Of a DNA stretch of 64,000 nt, positions 8,405 through 18,130 are shown piece by piece; within the stretch, counting starts at the first letter, position 1, and every line of letters starts with the position of its first letter. The notes beneath the pieces were generated by a model. It had not been told where the DNA came from and ran no database searches. It saw only the letters and a list, made by a program, of their open reading frames with translations. The stretch is from Chitinophaga fulva (GTDB lineage: Bacteria; Bacteroidota; Bacteroidia; Chitinophagales; Chitinophagaceae): the NCBI RefSeq assembly GCF_012927205.1, contig NZ_JABBGC010000004.1, forward strand, positions 1,135,909 to 1,199,908. The letters are read 5' to 3'. The position numbers and the translations under genes were made by a program.

Positions 8405-9571
8405 ATGCAACGAACATTATCCTTTCAAGCTGCTGCCCTGGTGGTGCTTTCTATCCTGACAGCCTGCGGTAGCGGCCATACTGACGCCGGTTACGGCAAT
8501 GAACCGCAGCCTTATCCTGTGCTGACGCTCAAGACCTCAGAAACCACCCTCCATATGGATTATCCTGCTACCGTGCGCGGTCAGCAGAACATTGAAATAC
8601 GGCCTAAAGTAGATGGCTATGTAGCCCAGATAATGGTAGACGAAGGTGCTACCGTTAAAAAAGGCCAGCTCCTCTTTAAAATAAACGCTCCACAATACGA
8701 ACAGGAAGTCCTCACCGCCCAGGCGGCCATCAAAAGCGCTGAAGCGGCTGTTAACACCGCCCGCATGCAGGTGCGTAAAGTAACACCGCTGGTGAAAAAA
8801 GAAATCGTCAGCAATTACGAACTGGAAGCGGCTGAACTGGCGCTGCAAGCCCGCGAAGCGGAACTCGCCCAGGCGAAAGCCAGCCTGCAAAATGCCCGCG
8901 TCAACGTCGGCTATACGACCATCTACAGCCCGGCTGACGGCGTGATCGGTACCCTGCCTTATAAAATCGGCAGCCTGGTAGCGCCTACCAGCGAACAACC
9001 GCTGACCATCCTCTCTGATATCGCCAATGTACATGTGTATTTTTCTTTCACGGAGAAACAACTGCTGGACCTCGCCGGTACAGATACCAACACATCGCTG
9101 GACACTAAACTGAAACAACTGCCGCCGGTACAACTGGTGCTGGCTAACGGTAACGAATATACTGAGAAGGGAAAAGTGGAAACCACCGGAGGCCTGATCA
9201 ACAATACTACCGGCGCTATCAGCATGCGCGCGGTCTTCTCCAATAAAGCAGGCCTCATCCGCAGCGGCAGCAGCGCTACCATCCGCATTCTACAACCAGT
9301 CAGCAACGCGCTCATGGTCCCCGCTAAAGCAACGTATGAAATGCAGGGCAAAAAATTTGTCTTCACAGTAGACACCGCCGGCGCCGCCCGCTCCCGTGAA
9401 ATCACGGTGAGCGATCGCTCTTCCGGCGACGCTTATATCGTCAGTAACGGTCTGCAGGCTGGCGACAGGGTCATCACCGATGGCATCGGCTCCCTGAAAG
9501 ACGGGACGAAAATAAAACCTGTTGCACCCGCTGCCCCCGGACTGAAGTCCGGGGCCACTGCCGCCCGCTAA
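8405..9571 (+). CDS. RND efflux membrane-fusion (adaptor) lipoprotein, AcrA/MexA type
   Basis: The 388-residue protein links the inner-membrane pump to the outer-membrane channel. The start at 8405 gives a lipoprotein signal ending SILTACG with Cys21; the frame stays open 40 codons further upstream but that part has no signal character. Seen parts: lipoyl-like half motifs (IRPKVDGYVAQIMVDEGATV and TTIYSPADGVIGTLPYKIGS) flanking an alpha-helical hairpin rich in Ala/Glu (about 100-165), then a beta-barrel and a membrane-proximal domain ending near 370. First gene of a three-gene operon; the pump gene starts 84 bp on. Confidence 0.92.
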   Translation: MQRTLSFQAAALVVLSILTACGSGHTDAGYGNEPQPYPVLTLKTSETTLHMDYPATVRGQQNIEIRPKVDGYVAQIMVDEGATVKKGQLLFKINAPQYEQEVLTAQAAIKSAEAAVNTARMQVRKVTPLVKKEIVSNYELEAAELALQAREAELAQAKASLQNARVNVGYTTIYSPADGVIGTLPYKIGSLVAPTSEQPLTILSDIANVHVYFSFTEKQLLDLAGTDTNTSLDTKLKQLPPVQLVLANGNEYTEKGKVETTGGLINNTTGAISMRAVFSNKAGLIRSGSSATIRILQPVSNALMVPAKATYEMQGKKFVFTVDTAGAARSREITVSDRSSGDAYIVSNGLQAGDRVITDGIGSLKDGTKIKPVAPAAPGLKSGATAAR

Positions 9572-9655
9572 TCATCGCCCGCGGTTTTACTACGCACGGT
9601 ACCGGTTACACGCTGGTACCGGTAGCTACTGCTTTGTCCTTTTAAAAAAGATCGT

Positions 9656-12600
9656 ATGCTTAAAAAATTTATCGATAACCCGGTACTATCTACCGTTATC
9701 TCCATCATCATCGTGATATTGGGCGTGCTGGGCCTCGTCTCCCTGCCCATCTCACAATATCCTGAAATAGCACCGCCTACGGTGGAAGTGACGGCCAATT
9801 ACCAGGGCGCCAATGCAGACGTGGTGATGAAAAGTGTCATCATCCCGCTGGAAGAACAGATCAACGGTGTGGAACATATGACTTATATGACCTCCAAAGC
9901 GAGCAACGACGGCTCGGCGGTGATCACGGTCAACTTCAAACAAGGCACCGACCCCGACCTGGCGGCGGTAAACGTGCAGAACAGAGTGGCCAAAGCCACC
10001 GGCCTGATGCCGGCGGAAGTCATCAAAACCGGTATCACTACTACGAAAAAACTGAACAGTGAAGTATACGGTTTCCTGCTTTACAGTGAGAACAAATCAT
10101 ATGACGAAAACTTCCTGGACAACTATTTCCGCATCAATATCCTCCCCGAACTGAAAAGAATTTCCGGCGTGGGTGACGTACAGGTGTGGAGCGATCAGGC
10201 CTATTCCATGCGCATCTGGCTCCGCCCCGATGTGATGGCATCCTATGGCCTCGTTCCCGATGATGTGGTGGCCGCACTCGCGGAACAGAACATTGAAGCG
10301 GCCCCCGGTAAACTGGGTGAGAACAGCAAAAAAACGTTCCAGTACGTACTGAAATATACCGGTCGGCTTGAAAGACCGGAACAGTTTGAAAATATCGTCA
10401 TCCGCGCTACTGCCAACGGGCAGCTGCTTCGCCTCAAAGACGTGGCCGATGTGGAACTGGGCGCTTTCAACTACGCCACAGACCTCACCGCACAAGGGTA
10501 TCCTTCTTCCGGCGGTGCGGTGAGCCAGACTGCCGGTTCTAATGCCCATGAGGTGATCCAGCAGGTGGAGAAAGTGTTGGAAAAAGCAAAAGCGAATTTC
10601 CCGCCGGGTATGAAACTGGCAGTCTTCATCAACGCCAACGATTTCCTGGATGCCTCTATCGCTAAACTGATACAGACCATCTTCGAGGCCTTTATCCTGG
10701 TGTTCATCGTGGTGTTTATCTTCTTGCAGGATTTCCGTTCCACGCTGATACCGGCCATTGCTGTGCCGGTGGCTATTATCGGGACCTTCTTTTTCCTCAA
10801 AATATTCGGATTTACGCTTAATCTCCTCACGCTGTTTGCATTGGTACTGGCCATCGGTATCGTGGTAGACGATGCCATTGTGGTGGTGGAAGCGGTACAC
10901 GCTAAACTGGACCAGGGCGCACGTTCGGCGCGGAAAGCTACCATGCACGCCATGAGTGAAATCAGCACCGCGATCGTGTCTATCACCCTCATTATGTCGG
11001 CGGTGTTTGTTCCGGTAACTTTCATCACCGGCTCTGCGGGCGTGTTCTACAAACAGTTTGGCCTGACACTGGCAGTGGCCATCCTTATTTCCGCTGTCAA
11101 CGCGCTCACACTCAGCCCGGCGCTGTGTGCCATCCTGCTGAAGCCGCACGACAAAGACGGTCACACTAAGAAAAGCCTGTTACAGCGCTTCTACGACGCC
11201 TTCAACGCTGGTTTTAATGCTGTAACGGCAAGGTATATACGTATTGTAAAATTACTGATCGCACGCAAGTGGCTGGCGCTGGGAGCCATCGCCGTATTTG
11301 CCGGTATCCTGGTGTTCCTCCTGAGGACAACGCCTACCGGCTTCGTTCCCAATGAAGATTCCGGCGCCATCTACGGCGATATCATCCTGCCGCCAGCATC
11401 CACACTGGAGCAAACCAGCAGGATCGCCGACCAGGTAGACAGCATTGCCCGGGCCATGCCGGAAGTAGCGGTTACCTCCCGCCTTTCAGGCATGAACCTC
11501 ATCAGCGGTTTTGGCGGCTCCTATGGCGCCATGTTCATCGCGCTGAAACCATGGAAGGAAAGGACCAAACCCGGACAGGACATCAACAGCCTCGTAGGAA
11601 AACTGTTTGCCCAAACAGCCGGTATCAAGGGCGCACAGATCATCTTCTTTGCGGCGCCCACCCTACAGGGATTTGGTAACAGCAGCGGTTTTGAAATGCA
11701 GTTGCTCGACAGGACCGGCGGCAGCTACAAGGACTTCGGTAATACCGTGGACAAGTTTATGGAAGCGCTGCGTAAACGCCCGGAGATCATGTACACCGCT
11801 ACGCCGTTCAATACCAACCTGCCACAGTACGAAGTACAGGTGGATGTGGCGCATTGTAAAGAAGCAGGGGTGGACGTAGGTGGACTGCTGCGCACTTTAC
11901 AGGGATACCTGGGAGGTATCTATGCCTCTGACTTCAATCGTTTTGGTAAACAGTATAAAGTCATGCTGCAAACCAATCCCCGCTACCGTGCAGAAGAGGC
12001 GGACCTCAACAAAATATTCGTCCGCAACAACAAAGGTGAAATGGCGCCGGTATCTGCTTTCCTGAACTTGCAGAAAACAAGCGGGCCTGAGTTCATCAAC
12101 CGTTTTAATCTCTATACATCCGCTGCCGTAACAGGCGCTCCCAATAAAGGCTACAGCTCCGGTGATGCTATCAAGGCATTCCGCGAAGTGGCCGCCAGCA
12201 CGCTGCCGAGAGGCACGGACTTTGACTTCAGCGCGCTCACCAGGGAGGAAATTTCCAGCGGCAGCCAAACGTTGCTCATCTTCGCATTGTGCCTGTTGTT
12301 TGTGTATTTCCTGTTGAGCGCCCAATACAGAAGTTATATCCTGCCTTTCGCCGTGTTGCTGTCATTGCCCATCGGGCTGGCTGGTGCATTTGTCTTTGCA
12401 CGCCTGGCCGGACTGGACAATAACATCTTCCTGCAAATCAGTCTCATTATGTTGATCGGGCTGCTGGCGAAAAATGCTATCCTGATCGTAGAGTTCTCCG
12501 TACAGCGCCGCAGGAGCGGATTAAGCCTGGTACGTGCCGCTATATCCGGTGCGTCGGCCCGCTTACGGCCTATCCTCATGACCTCTTTCGCTTTCATCTT

Positions 12601-12820
12601 CGGCCTGATGCCGCTGATGCTGGCGTCCGGCGTGGGAGCGCTGAGTAACCGCTCCATCGGTACTGCGGCCGTTGGTGGTATGCTGATCGGCACCGTGTTC
12701 GGCGTGTTTGTGATACCTGCGCTCTTCGTGATGTTCCAGGCATTACAGGAACGCATTGGTGGCGCCGCCCATCAAAAAGTGGAAGAACATGAAGAAGAAC
12801 TGGAGGAAATGGCTGTTTAA
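9656..12820 (+). CDS. RND multidrug efflux pump, HAE1/AcrB type
   Basis: At 1054 residues it has normal AcrB length and twelve predicted membrane helices in two halves. The proton-relay aspartates are present as Asp405-Asp406 in GIVVDDAIVVVEAV, and the partner lysine lies in IGLLAKNAILIVEF of the second half. The N-terminus (FIDNPVLSTVISIIIVILG, then LPISQYPEIAPPTV) is typical of hydrophobe/amphiphile exporters rather than metal exporters. It should take drugs or lipophilic compounds from the periplasm and pass them to the TolC-like partner encoded 24 bp downstream. Substrates cannot be told from sequence. Confidence 0.95.
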   Translation: MLKKFIDNPVLSTVISIIIVILGVLGLVSLPISQYPEIAPPTVEVTANYQGANADVVMKSVIIPLEEQINGVEHMTYMTSKASNDGSAVITVNFKQGTDPDLAAVNVQNRVAKATGLMPAEVIKTGITTTKKLNSEVYGFLLYSENKSYDENFLDNYFRINILPELKRISGVGDVQVWSDQAYSMRIWLRPDVMASYGLVPDDVVAALAEQNIEAAPGKLGENSKKTFQYVLKYTGRLERPEQFENIVIRATANGQLLRLKDVADVELGAFNYATDLTAQGYPSSGGAVSQTAGSNAHEVIQQVEKVLEKAKANFPPGMKLAVFINANDFLDASIAKLIQTIFEAFILVFIVVFIFLQDFRSTLIPAIAVPVAIIGTFFFLKIFGFTLNLLTLFALVLAIGIVVDDAIVVVEAVHAKLDQGARSARKATMHAMSEISTAIVSITLIMSAVFVPVTFITGSAGVFYKQFGLTLAVAILISAVNALTLSPALCAILLKPHDKDGHTKKSLLQRFYDAFNAGFNAVTARYIRIVKLLIARKWLALGAIAVFAGILVFLLRTTPTGFVPNEDSGAIYGDIILPPASTLEQTSRIADQVDSIARAMPEVAVTSRLSGMNLISGFGGSYGAMFIALKPWKERTKPGQDINSLVGKLFAQTAGIKGAQIIFFAAPTLQGFGNSSGFEMQLLDRTGGSYKDFGNTVDKFMEALRKRPEIMYTATPFNTNLPQYEVQVDVAHCKEAGVDVGGLLRTLQGYLGGIYASDFNRFGKQYKVMLQTNPRYRAEEADLNKIFVRNNKGEMAPVSAFLNLQKTSGPEFINRFNLYTSAAVTGAPNKGYSSGDAIKAFREVAASTLPRGTDFDFSALTREEISSGSQTLLIFALCLLFVYFLLSAQYRSYILPFAVLLSLPIGLAGAFVFARLAGLDNNIFLQISLIMLIGLLAKNAILIVEFSVQRRRSGLSLVRAAISGASARLRPILMTSFAFIFGLMPLMLASGVGALSNRSIGTAAVGGMLIGTVFGVFVIPALFVMFQALQERIGGAAHQKVEEHEEELEEMAV

Positions 12821-12844
12821 TTTTTCTGAAATAAAAAAGTAAAA

Positions 12845-14224
12845 ATGATACACAAGAGATATATCTGGCTGCTGGCACTCGTGACGCTGGCAGCCGCCTG
12901 CGGGATCACAAAACCTTACCGGTCACCGGAAGTAGATACTAAAAACCTGTTCCGCGATCCGCAACGCAGCGATACCAATACCATTGCCGCAAGGCCCTGG
13001 CAGACCTTCTTTACCGATACGCTGTTACAGCAACTGATTGCCCGCGGTATCCGTGAAAACCTCGATCTGCGTATAGCCATGCAGCGTATCGTGGCAGCAC
13101 AGGCAGCGCTGAAACAAAGTAAGCTGGCCTTCCTGCCCGATGTAAATGCCAATGCTTCCGTTAAACAAAGCCGGTTGGCCTTTCCGCAGGGTTATGGCCT
13201 CATCAACACTGCTACACAGTATGATGTGAATGTGGCTGCCAGCTGGGAGGTAGATGTATGGGGCAAACTGCGCAGCGGCAAAAGAGCTGCACAGGCGGCG
13301 TTGTTGGGCACCGTTGCCGCGCAACAGGCGGTGCAGAGTAGCCTGGTAGCCGATATTGCAGCGTCTTATTATTCATTGCTGGCATTAGACCAGCAACTGT
13401 TGGTACTGCAACAAACGTTGACCAACAGGGGAGAAGATGTGAGCAGTATGAAGGAACTGAAAGCTGCCGGCGTGGTGAATGGTGCTGCGGTGGTACAGAG
13501 CGAGGCTAACCAATATGCCGCTGCGGTGGCTATTCCGGATGTGAAAAGGCAAATCCGGGAAACAGAGAATGCCCTTTCTATTTTACTGGCACTGCCGCCG
13601 GGCCCTGTTGCCCGTGGCAGCATCACCACGCAACAACTGCCGCAGGACTTGTCTACCGGCATTCCGGCGCAACTGCTGCAATACCGCCCCGATGTAAAAG
13701 CAGCGGAATATGCTTTTCGCAATGCCTTTGAAAACACCAATATTGCCCGCACGGCCTTTTATCCGTCACTTAATATCACTGCCGCCGGAGGCTTTACCAG
13801 CTTTGACTTCAGCCAATGGTTCACGGATGCCGGCCTGTTTGGCAACGTGGTAGGCGGACTGACACAGCCCATCTTCAACCGTGGCCTCAATAAAGCCCGG
13901 CTGACCACCGCAAAGGCCAGACAAGAGGAAGCCTTGTACAACTTCAGCAAAACCATGCTGACGGCAGGAAAAGAAGTATCGGATGCTCTTTACTCGCTGA
14001 CATCTGCCTCTGAGAAAAAGGAAAGCAGGGAAAAACAATTGGCGTCTCTCGAAAAAGCGGTGGACTTCACCAAAGAGTTGCTGCGCTATAGCTCCAGCAC
14101 CAACTATACAGATGTACTGACTTCAGAGCAAAACTTATTGAGCGCACAGATAGGAAGTATTAATGACCGGTTGCAGCAATGGCAGGCGGTGATTGCATTG
14201 TACCGCGCCCTCGGCGGACGTTGA
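12845..14224 (+). CDS. Outer-membrane efflux channel lipoprotein, TolC/NodT type
   Basis: The 459-residue protein has a lipoprotein signal ending TLAAACG (Cys19) followed by KPYRSPEV, which is typical of NodT-type outer-membrane factors. Two homologous halves of long helices are visible, with the repeated patterns SWEVDVWGKLRSGKRAA in the first and NVVGGLTQPIFNRG in the second. It completes the tripartite exporter. The stop codon runs directly into a repeat block, with no clear terminator. Confidence 0.92.
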   Translation: MIHKRYIWLLALVTLAAACGITKPYRSPEVDTKNLFRDPQRSDTNTIAARPWQTFFTDTLLQQLIARGIRENLDLRIAMQRIVAAQAALKQSKLAFLPDVNANASVKQSRLAFPQGYGLINTATQYDVNVAASWEVDVWGKLRSGKRAAQAALLGTVAAQQAVQSSLVADIAASYYSLLALDQQLLVLQQTLTNRGEDVSSMKELKAAGVVNGAAVVQSEANQYAAAVAIPDVKRQIRETENALSILLALPPGPVARGSITTQQLPQDLSTGIPAQLLQYRPDVKAAEYAFRNAFENTNIARTAFYPSLNITAAGGFTSFDFSQWFTDAGLFGNVVGGLTQPIFNRGLNKARLTTAKARQEEALYNFSKTMLTAGKEVSDALYSLTSASEKKESREKQLASLEKAVDFTKELLRYSSSTNYTDVLTSEQNLLSAQIGSINDRLQQWQAVIALYRALGGR

Positions 14225-14487
14225 TAGTCATGATTACCACTGATTTACCTGATTGAGCGAAGACATAACTGTGATAGCCATGATGATTGCTGATTCGCCT
14301 GATTGAGCGAAGATCAATACGAAGATTATAGCAAAGAAGAACATAGATAAATAGCATTGGTATTTTGAATAATATTTTGGAAAATACATCCGCTATAATC
14401 TTCAATGTTGATCTTCGCTCAATCAGGCGAATCAGCAATCATCATGACCATCCATGTCAATCAGGAGAATCAGTAATCTTCATGGCC
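14223..14487. repeat. Short repeat block built on TGATT words, in both orientations
   Basis: A unit containing CCTGATTGAGCGAAG occurs at 14223 and again 50 bp later at 14273. Two related units lie on the opposite strand at about 14407-14449 and 14450-14487; the last lacks about 12 nt. Inside each unit TGATT recurs every 9-10 bp. The left 50-bp period and mirrored right units suggest a dispersed repeat element. The outer right unit extends into the last codons of the leftward gene ending at 14457. Confidence 0.75.
14281..14444. repeat. Perfect 37-bp inverted repeat within the TGATT block
   Basis: Bases 14281-14317 are the exact reverse complement of 14408-14444, separated by 90 bp of AT-rich sequence. 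It lies between two genes that converge, so it could also act as a bidirectional transcription stop, although no U tract is adjacent. Confidence 0.75.
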
Positions 14488-16094
14488 ATCATAGTTTCCA
14501 GGTGGTCTATTTCATAGGATTCCAGTTCAAGCGATTTGACATAGCTTTTCAGTTGGCCCATATTCTCCTCCGTTTCCAATGCCTTTAATTCCTTGATGGG
14601 TTTGATATCCTGTGCACATCGCAGTACGTCCACGATCGTGGGAATAGTGCCGGCGTTAACACCGTGCTGTTGTATGAACTGTACCAGGAAATGATTTTGT
14701 ACAGACTGATGTTCATCATCTATCACATCGAGGTACTGTTGCAGCAACGGGAAATAACGGGCGTCTGCCAATGCGAGGCCGAATACGGCGTAGGTGCCGG
14801 GCCGTGCGCATTGTTCCGCTTCCACATCTTCGTACCATTCAAATTCGTGGCGGATCGCCAGCTGTACATATTTTTCCAGTTGCGGGTACAGTGCAGGGTA
14901 TTGCAGCGCATTGGCGAAGAAACGCTGTGTGGCGGATTTGCCGAGGCCTTTAACAGGAAGCAGGTTTTTGGCTTTGGACTTGCACTTGATTTCGTAGCTC
15001 GGTGGAAAGTCTTTTTCCAGCAGGTGACAGATAAAGTCCAGCGCTTTGCCATAGGCTGCTTCGGTTTCGTTTTTAAAATTGATCTCGAAGGTGGCAAATA
15101 CATCATTGGCGGTGCAGGTCACGTCTGCATCTTTGTATTGAATATCGGAATCGCTGAAGGTGCCGCTGCCTTTCTTCAGGATTTGGGTGGCTTTGGTGCT
15201 GCCCAGCTCTTTCGCTTTTTCGATGAAACCAACGCCGGTAGGGCGGCTGTAGTTGGGCTCAAAGCGGATGACGGTCACACCGGCATGTATCAGCAGGTCC
15301 AGCAGGTTGTCTGGCGGTGTGGATCTTTCACGCCCTTCTTTCAACGCAAATTCCGGTAATCCCCAGGATGGTTTATGCACGTTGTAATAGGCTGGCAGGA
15401 ATATCTCCTCTGCCCATCTCCGCAAGGCGTAAGTAATATGATACTGATGTTGTTGCAGGGATTCCTTGTTGTTTTTATTGAGTGTTCTGATCTTCTCAAA
15501 AACAGCGATGGTGCCGGGCACATCTGTCTCCGGGTATAATGCCGGGTTGATCAGGTGTTTGGCGAGGAAAAATGTTTCCAATTCTTTGGTAGGGTATTGC
15601 CCTTCGTAGATTTTTTGGGTGAGATACTGATCGATGGCTTGCAGCAGCTTTGTTTTTTTAACCTCGCTGGTGGTCCTCAGTACCGGCAGTTTGTAGAATT
15701 TCTCGTCTATCCTGAATTTGCCGTCTACCTCAAACTGATAATCGAGTATGGGATTGTTGTCGTAGGAAAGATACAGCTCCGTGAGCTTCTCCTGTAACAA
15801 TGGCAACAGTTGATCGATTTCTTCTTTTGTGAGTGGTGCATCGGGGAAGTCGGTGCCTTCATACTTCACATCGGGGCGGTCGCTGCCACCGCTGTCCATA
15901 AAGCAGTGTACCTGGCCTTTGTAGTAAAAGAAGCGGACATAATCGTGTATGCCTGCCTGTAAGGTGGTGCGGCTGGCAATGCTGACTGCGTCTTTTGAAG
16001 CATTTATTTTTTGCAGCAATTGGCTTGTTGCAATAGTGATATCGTTGACAATCGTCTCGAAGCGGTTCTCCATGCGGGTTAATTTGAATGACAA
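14457..16094 (-). CDS. Unrecognised 545-residue cytoplasmic protein
   Basis: I do not recognise this family with confidence. The 545-residue product has no signal peptide or membrane helix. It is mostly charged, with a helical C-terminal half (about 360-540), motifs such as DYVRFFYYKGQVHCFMDSGG near residue 50 and RHEFEWYEDVEAEQCARPGT near 430. Starts at residue 1 or Met8 are both possible. The gene stands alone between the efflux operon (convergent) and the chromate transporter (divergent). Its last dozen codons (MMAMKITDSPD region) are encoded by the neighbouring repeat, so the C-terminus was probably altered by repeat insertion. Confidence 0.7.
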   Translation of the reverse strand: MSFKLTRMENRFETIVNDITIATSQLLQKINASKDAVSIASRTTLQAGIHDYVRFFYYKGQVHCFMDSGGSDRPDVKYEGTDFPDAPLTKEEIDQLLPLLQEKLTELYLSYDNNPILDYQFEVDGKFRIDEKFYKLPVLRTTSEVKKTKLLQAIDQYLTQKIYEGQYPTKELETFFLAKHLINPALYPETDVPGTIAVFEKIRTLNKNNKESLQQHQYHITYALRRWAEEIFLPAYYNVHKPSWGLPEFALKEGRERSTPPDNLLDLLIHAGVTVIRFEPNYSRPTGVGFIEKAKELGSTKATQILKKGSGTFSDSDIQYKDADVTCTANDVFATFEINFKNETEAAYGKALDFICHLLEKDFPPSYEIKCKSKAKNLLPVKGLGKSATQRFFANALQYPALYPQLEKYVQLAIRHEFEWYEDVEAEQCARPGTYAVFGLALADARYFPLLQQYLDVIDDEHQSVQNHFLVQFIQQHGVNAGTIPTIVDVLRCAQDIKPIKELKALETEENMGQLKSYVKSLELESYEIDHLETMMAMKITDSPD

Positions 16095-16314
16095 TGTTGA
16101 ATCGGCGGCAAATTAGGGAAAAACAGTGAATTAAGGGTTGCATAAGGGGCAGGTATTTCGTATATTTACAGATGCTCAAAAAACCATGCACAACAGCGGA
16201 TACAGCATGATTCTCAATATTCTGTAACATCATATGGATAGTTTCCACAACATCTGTTAATAGCAGGTGCAGGGGATTTTTTGGGGTACCATTGGAAAAA
16301 ACGATGCAAGAGAT

Positions 16315-17643
16315 ATGAATGTGAACAATCAACAACAGCGGCCTTCTTTCGGGGAAGCGCTACGGTTCTGGTTTAAACTGGGATGGATCAGTTTTGGCGG
16401 TACGGCGGGGCATATTGCGATTATGCATGAATACCTGGTGGACCGTAAGAAGTGGATTAGTAACAGCCGCTTTCTGCATGCGCTTAATCATTGTATGATA
16501 TTGCCCGGACCGGAGGCGCAGCAACTGGCCACCTATGTGGGCTGGCAGCTGCACGGTAAAAAAGGGGGACTGGCCGCGGGAATATTGTTTGTGTTGCCTT
16601 CCATGTTTATCCTGCTGGGTTTAAGCATGATGTATGTATTGTATGGGAATGTGCCCTGGATTTACGCCATGTTTAATGGCCTGAAACCTGCGGTGGTAGC
16701 TATTATTATCCTGGCCATGATAAGAGTGGGGCAGAAGGCGTTGCATACGCCGCTGCATTATGTGCTGGCTGCTGCGGCTTTTGTGAGCATCTTTTGGTTC
16801 AATTTGTCCTTGCTGGTGATTATTGCCGGTACTATCGGCATCGCGGTGCTGCTGCGGTATGTATGGCCTTCGCTGGTGGAAAAGGACGTCCATCAGGAGG
16901 AAGCGATGGCAGCAGAGGAACAGGGGTACTACCTCAATAAATATACGAAGTCACCGGCCGGAGGAAATGCGATGCTGCGTCTTGGCAAACAGGTAGGCAT
17001 TGCGCTCTTGTTGTGGGTATTGCCTTTTGCGCTCTTTTTCTGGCTGGCGGAAGATTTCCGGTTCTGGAAGGGCATGGTGTTGTTCTTTACACAAACGGCT
17101 TTTGTGACGGTAGGTGGCTCTTATACGGTGTTGCCTTATGTGGCGCAGTTCAGTGTGGGGAAACTCAACTGGCTAAGCAATATGCAGATGATTGATGGTT
17201 TCGCTCTAGCGGAAACCACGCCGGGACCGCTGATCATTGTATTGTCCTATGTAGGTTTTATGGCCGGGTACAATCATTTTGGCGGTTCGTTGTGGATGGG
17301 CACCCTCGGATTGCTGACCACCACATTTTATACTTTCCTGCCCTGTTTCCTGTTCATTTTCGCCGGCGCGCCGCTGATCGGGAAAACGCAGGAGAACAAA
17401 TCGATTGCCGGGGTGCTGGGATTTGTGACCGCTGCGGTGACAGGTGTTATCCTGAACCTGACGCTCTTTCTTGGGAAAGATGTGTTGTTTCCCAGCGGGG
17501 TGACTTTCGGTAACCTGGATTATACAGCTTTATGCTGGATGTTGCTGTCACTCTTCCTGCTGATACGGTACCGGCTAAACGTAGTATACCTGATCGGCAT
17601 GAGCTTGTGTTTCGGCGGGCTACATTACCTGCTGACAAAATAA
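16315..17643 (+). CDS. Chromate transporter family protein (ChrA-like, two fused halves)
   Basis: The 442-residue membrane protein has two homologous CHR halves. The first carries KLGWISFGGTAGHIAIMH and LPGPEAQQLATYVG, the second the counterpart TTPGPLIIVLSYVGFMAGY, each followed by membrane helices. This long bidomain form is the ChrA type, which exports chromate in characterised cases; chromate itself may not be the natural substrate here. The start at 16315 (MNVNNQQQ) is preferred over an in-frame ATG 48 bp upstream because the family usually begins close to the first FGGT helix. A weak promoter match, TATATTTA, lies near 16160. Confidence 0.88.
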   Translation: MNVNNQQQRPSFGEALRFWFKLGWISFGGTAGHIAIMHEYLVDRKKWISNSRFLHALNHCMILPGPEAQQLATYVGWQLHGKKGGLAAGILFVLPSMFILLGLSMMYVLYGNVPWIYAMFNGLKPAVVAIIILAMIRVGQKALHTPLHYVLAAAAFVSIFWFNLSLLVIIAGTIGIAVLLRYVWPSLVEKDVHQEEAMAAEEQGYYLNKYTKSPAGGNAMLRLGKQVGIALLLWVLPFALFFWLAEDFRFWKGMVLFFTQTAFVTVGGSYTVLPYVAQFSVGKLNWLSNMQMIDGFALAETTPGPLIIVLSYVGFMAGYNHFGGSLWMGTLGLLTTTFYTFLPCFLFIFAGAPLIGKTQENKSIAGVLGFVTAAVTGVILNLTLFLGKDVLFPSGVTFGNLDYTALCWMLLSLFLLIRYRLNVVYLIGMSLCFGGLHYLLTK

Positions 17644-17667
17644 ATAAAATATCCTGATATTTATCAG

Positions 17668-17697
17668 TTGGGCGTGTAGCTGCAATACCTACATTTG
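17668..17697 (+). promoter_or_regulatory. Bacteroidota-type promoter of the DUF3995-like gene
   Basis: TTG at 17668-17670 and a perfect -7 element TACATTTG at 17690-17697 are spaced by 19 bp. The start codon at 17716 lies about 18 bp after the -7 box, giving a very short leader. A small hairpin CTGATA/TATCAG just before it may end the upstream transcript. Confidence 0.65.
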
Positions 17698-17715
17698 TAG
17701 ATATAATCCTGTCGT

Positions 17716-18129
17716 ATGTTACTACCTGCTGTGGTGGCGGCCACTATTTTTGTGATTCTCTCCGCTATACATTTTTATTGGGCTTTTGGTGGCCAATGGG
17801 GCGTGGGCAAGGTGGTGCCGGTCAATACCGCCGGTGAACCGATGTTAAACCCCGGTGCTGCGGGTACTTTTGTTGTGGCGCTCGGATTGCTGTTTTTTGC
17901 GCTGGTGCTGACAGCCAATACGGGCGTTTTTGATAACCTGGTAGGCCGCCAGGTGGTGATCTGGACCTCCAGGGGCATCGCTGCTATTTTTGCGCTGCGG
18001 TCAATCGGGGACTTTAAATACGTAGGTCTCTTCCGCAAGGTAAAAACAACGCCGTTTGCCCGCAAGGATACGCTTCTTTTTACGCCGTTGTGCATCGTAT
18101 TGTGTGTACTATGCCTGCTGGCCGCGTAA
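17716..18129 (+). CDS. DUF3995-like four-helix membrane protein
   Basis: The 137-residue protein has four hydrophobic segments (about 3-24, 48-68, 82-98, 116-135), with SAIHFYWAFGGQWG near residue 20 and the RSIGDFKYVGLFRKV loop near 95, both characteristic of the DUF3995 family. Function is unknown. The gene has its own promoter, so it is probably not simply co-transcribed with the chromate transporter gene that ends 72 bp upstream. Confidence 0.75.
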   Translation: MLLPAVVAATIFVILSAIHFYWAFGGQWGVGKVVPVNTAGEPMLNPGAAGTFVVALGLLFFALVLTANTGVFDNLVGRQVVIWTSRGIAAIFALRSIGDFKYVGLFRKVKTTPFARKDTLLFTPLCIVLCVLCLLAA

Positions 18130-18130
18130 A

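Noticed and set aside
10097..11164. A 355-codon open frame antisense to the RND pump gene
   Set aside because: The pump is certain on the plus strand; the antisense product is His/Arg-rich with no domain.
14223..14487. CRISPR array at the TGATT repeat block
   Set aside because: Repeats are imperfect, mirrored, internally periodic and lack unique spacers of constant length.
16267..16314. Extra 16 N-terminal residues on the chromate transporter
   Set aside because: The stretch has no signal or family character; MNVNNQQQ at 16315 places the first helix as usual for the family.
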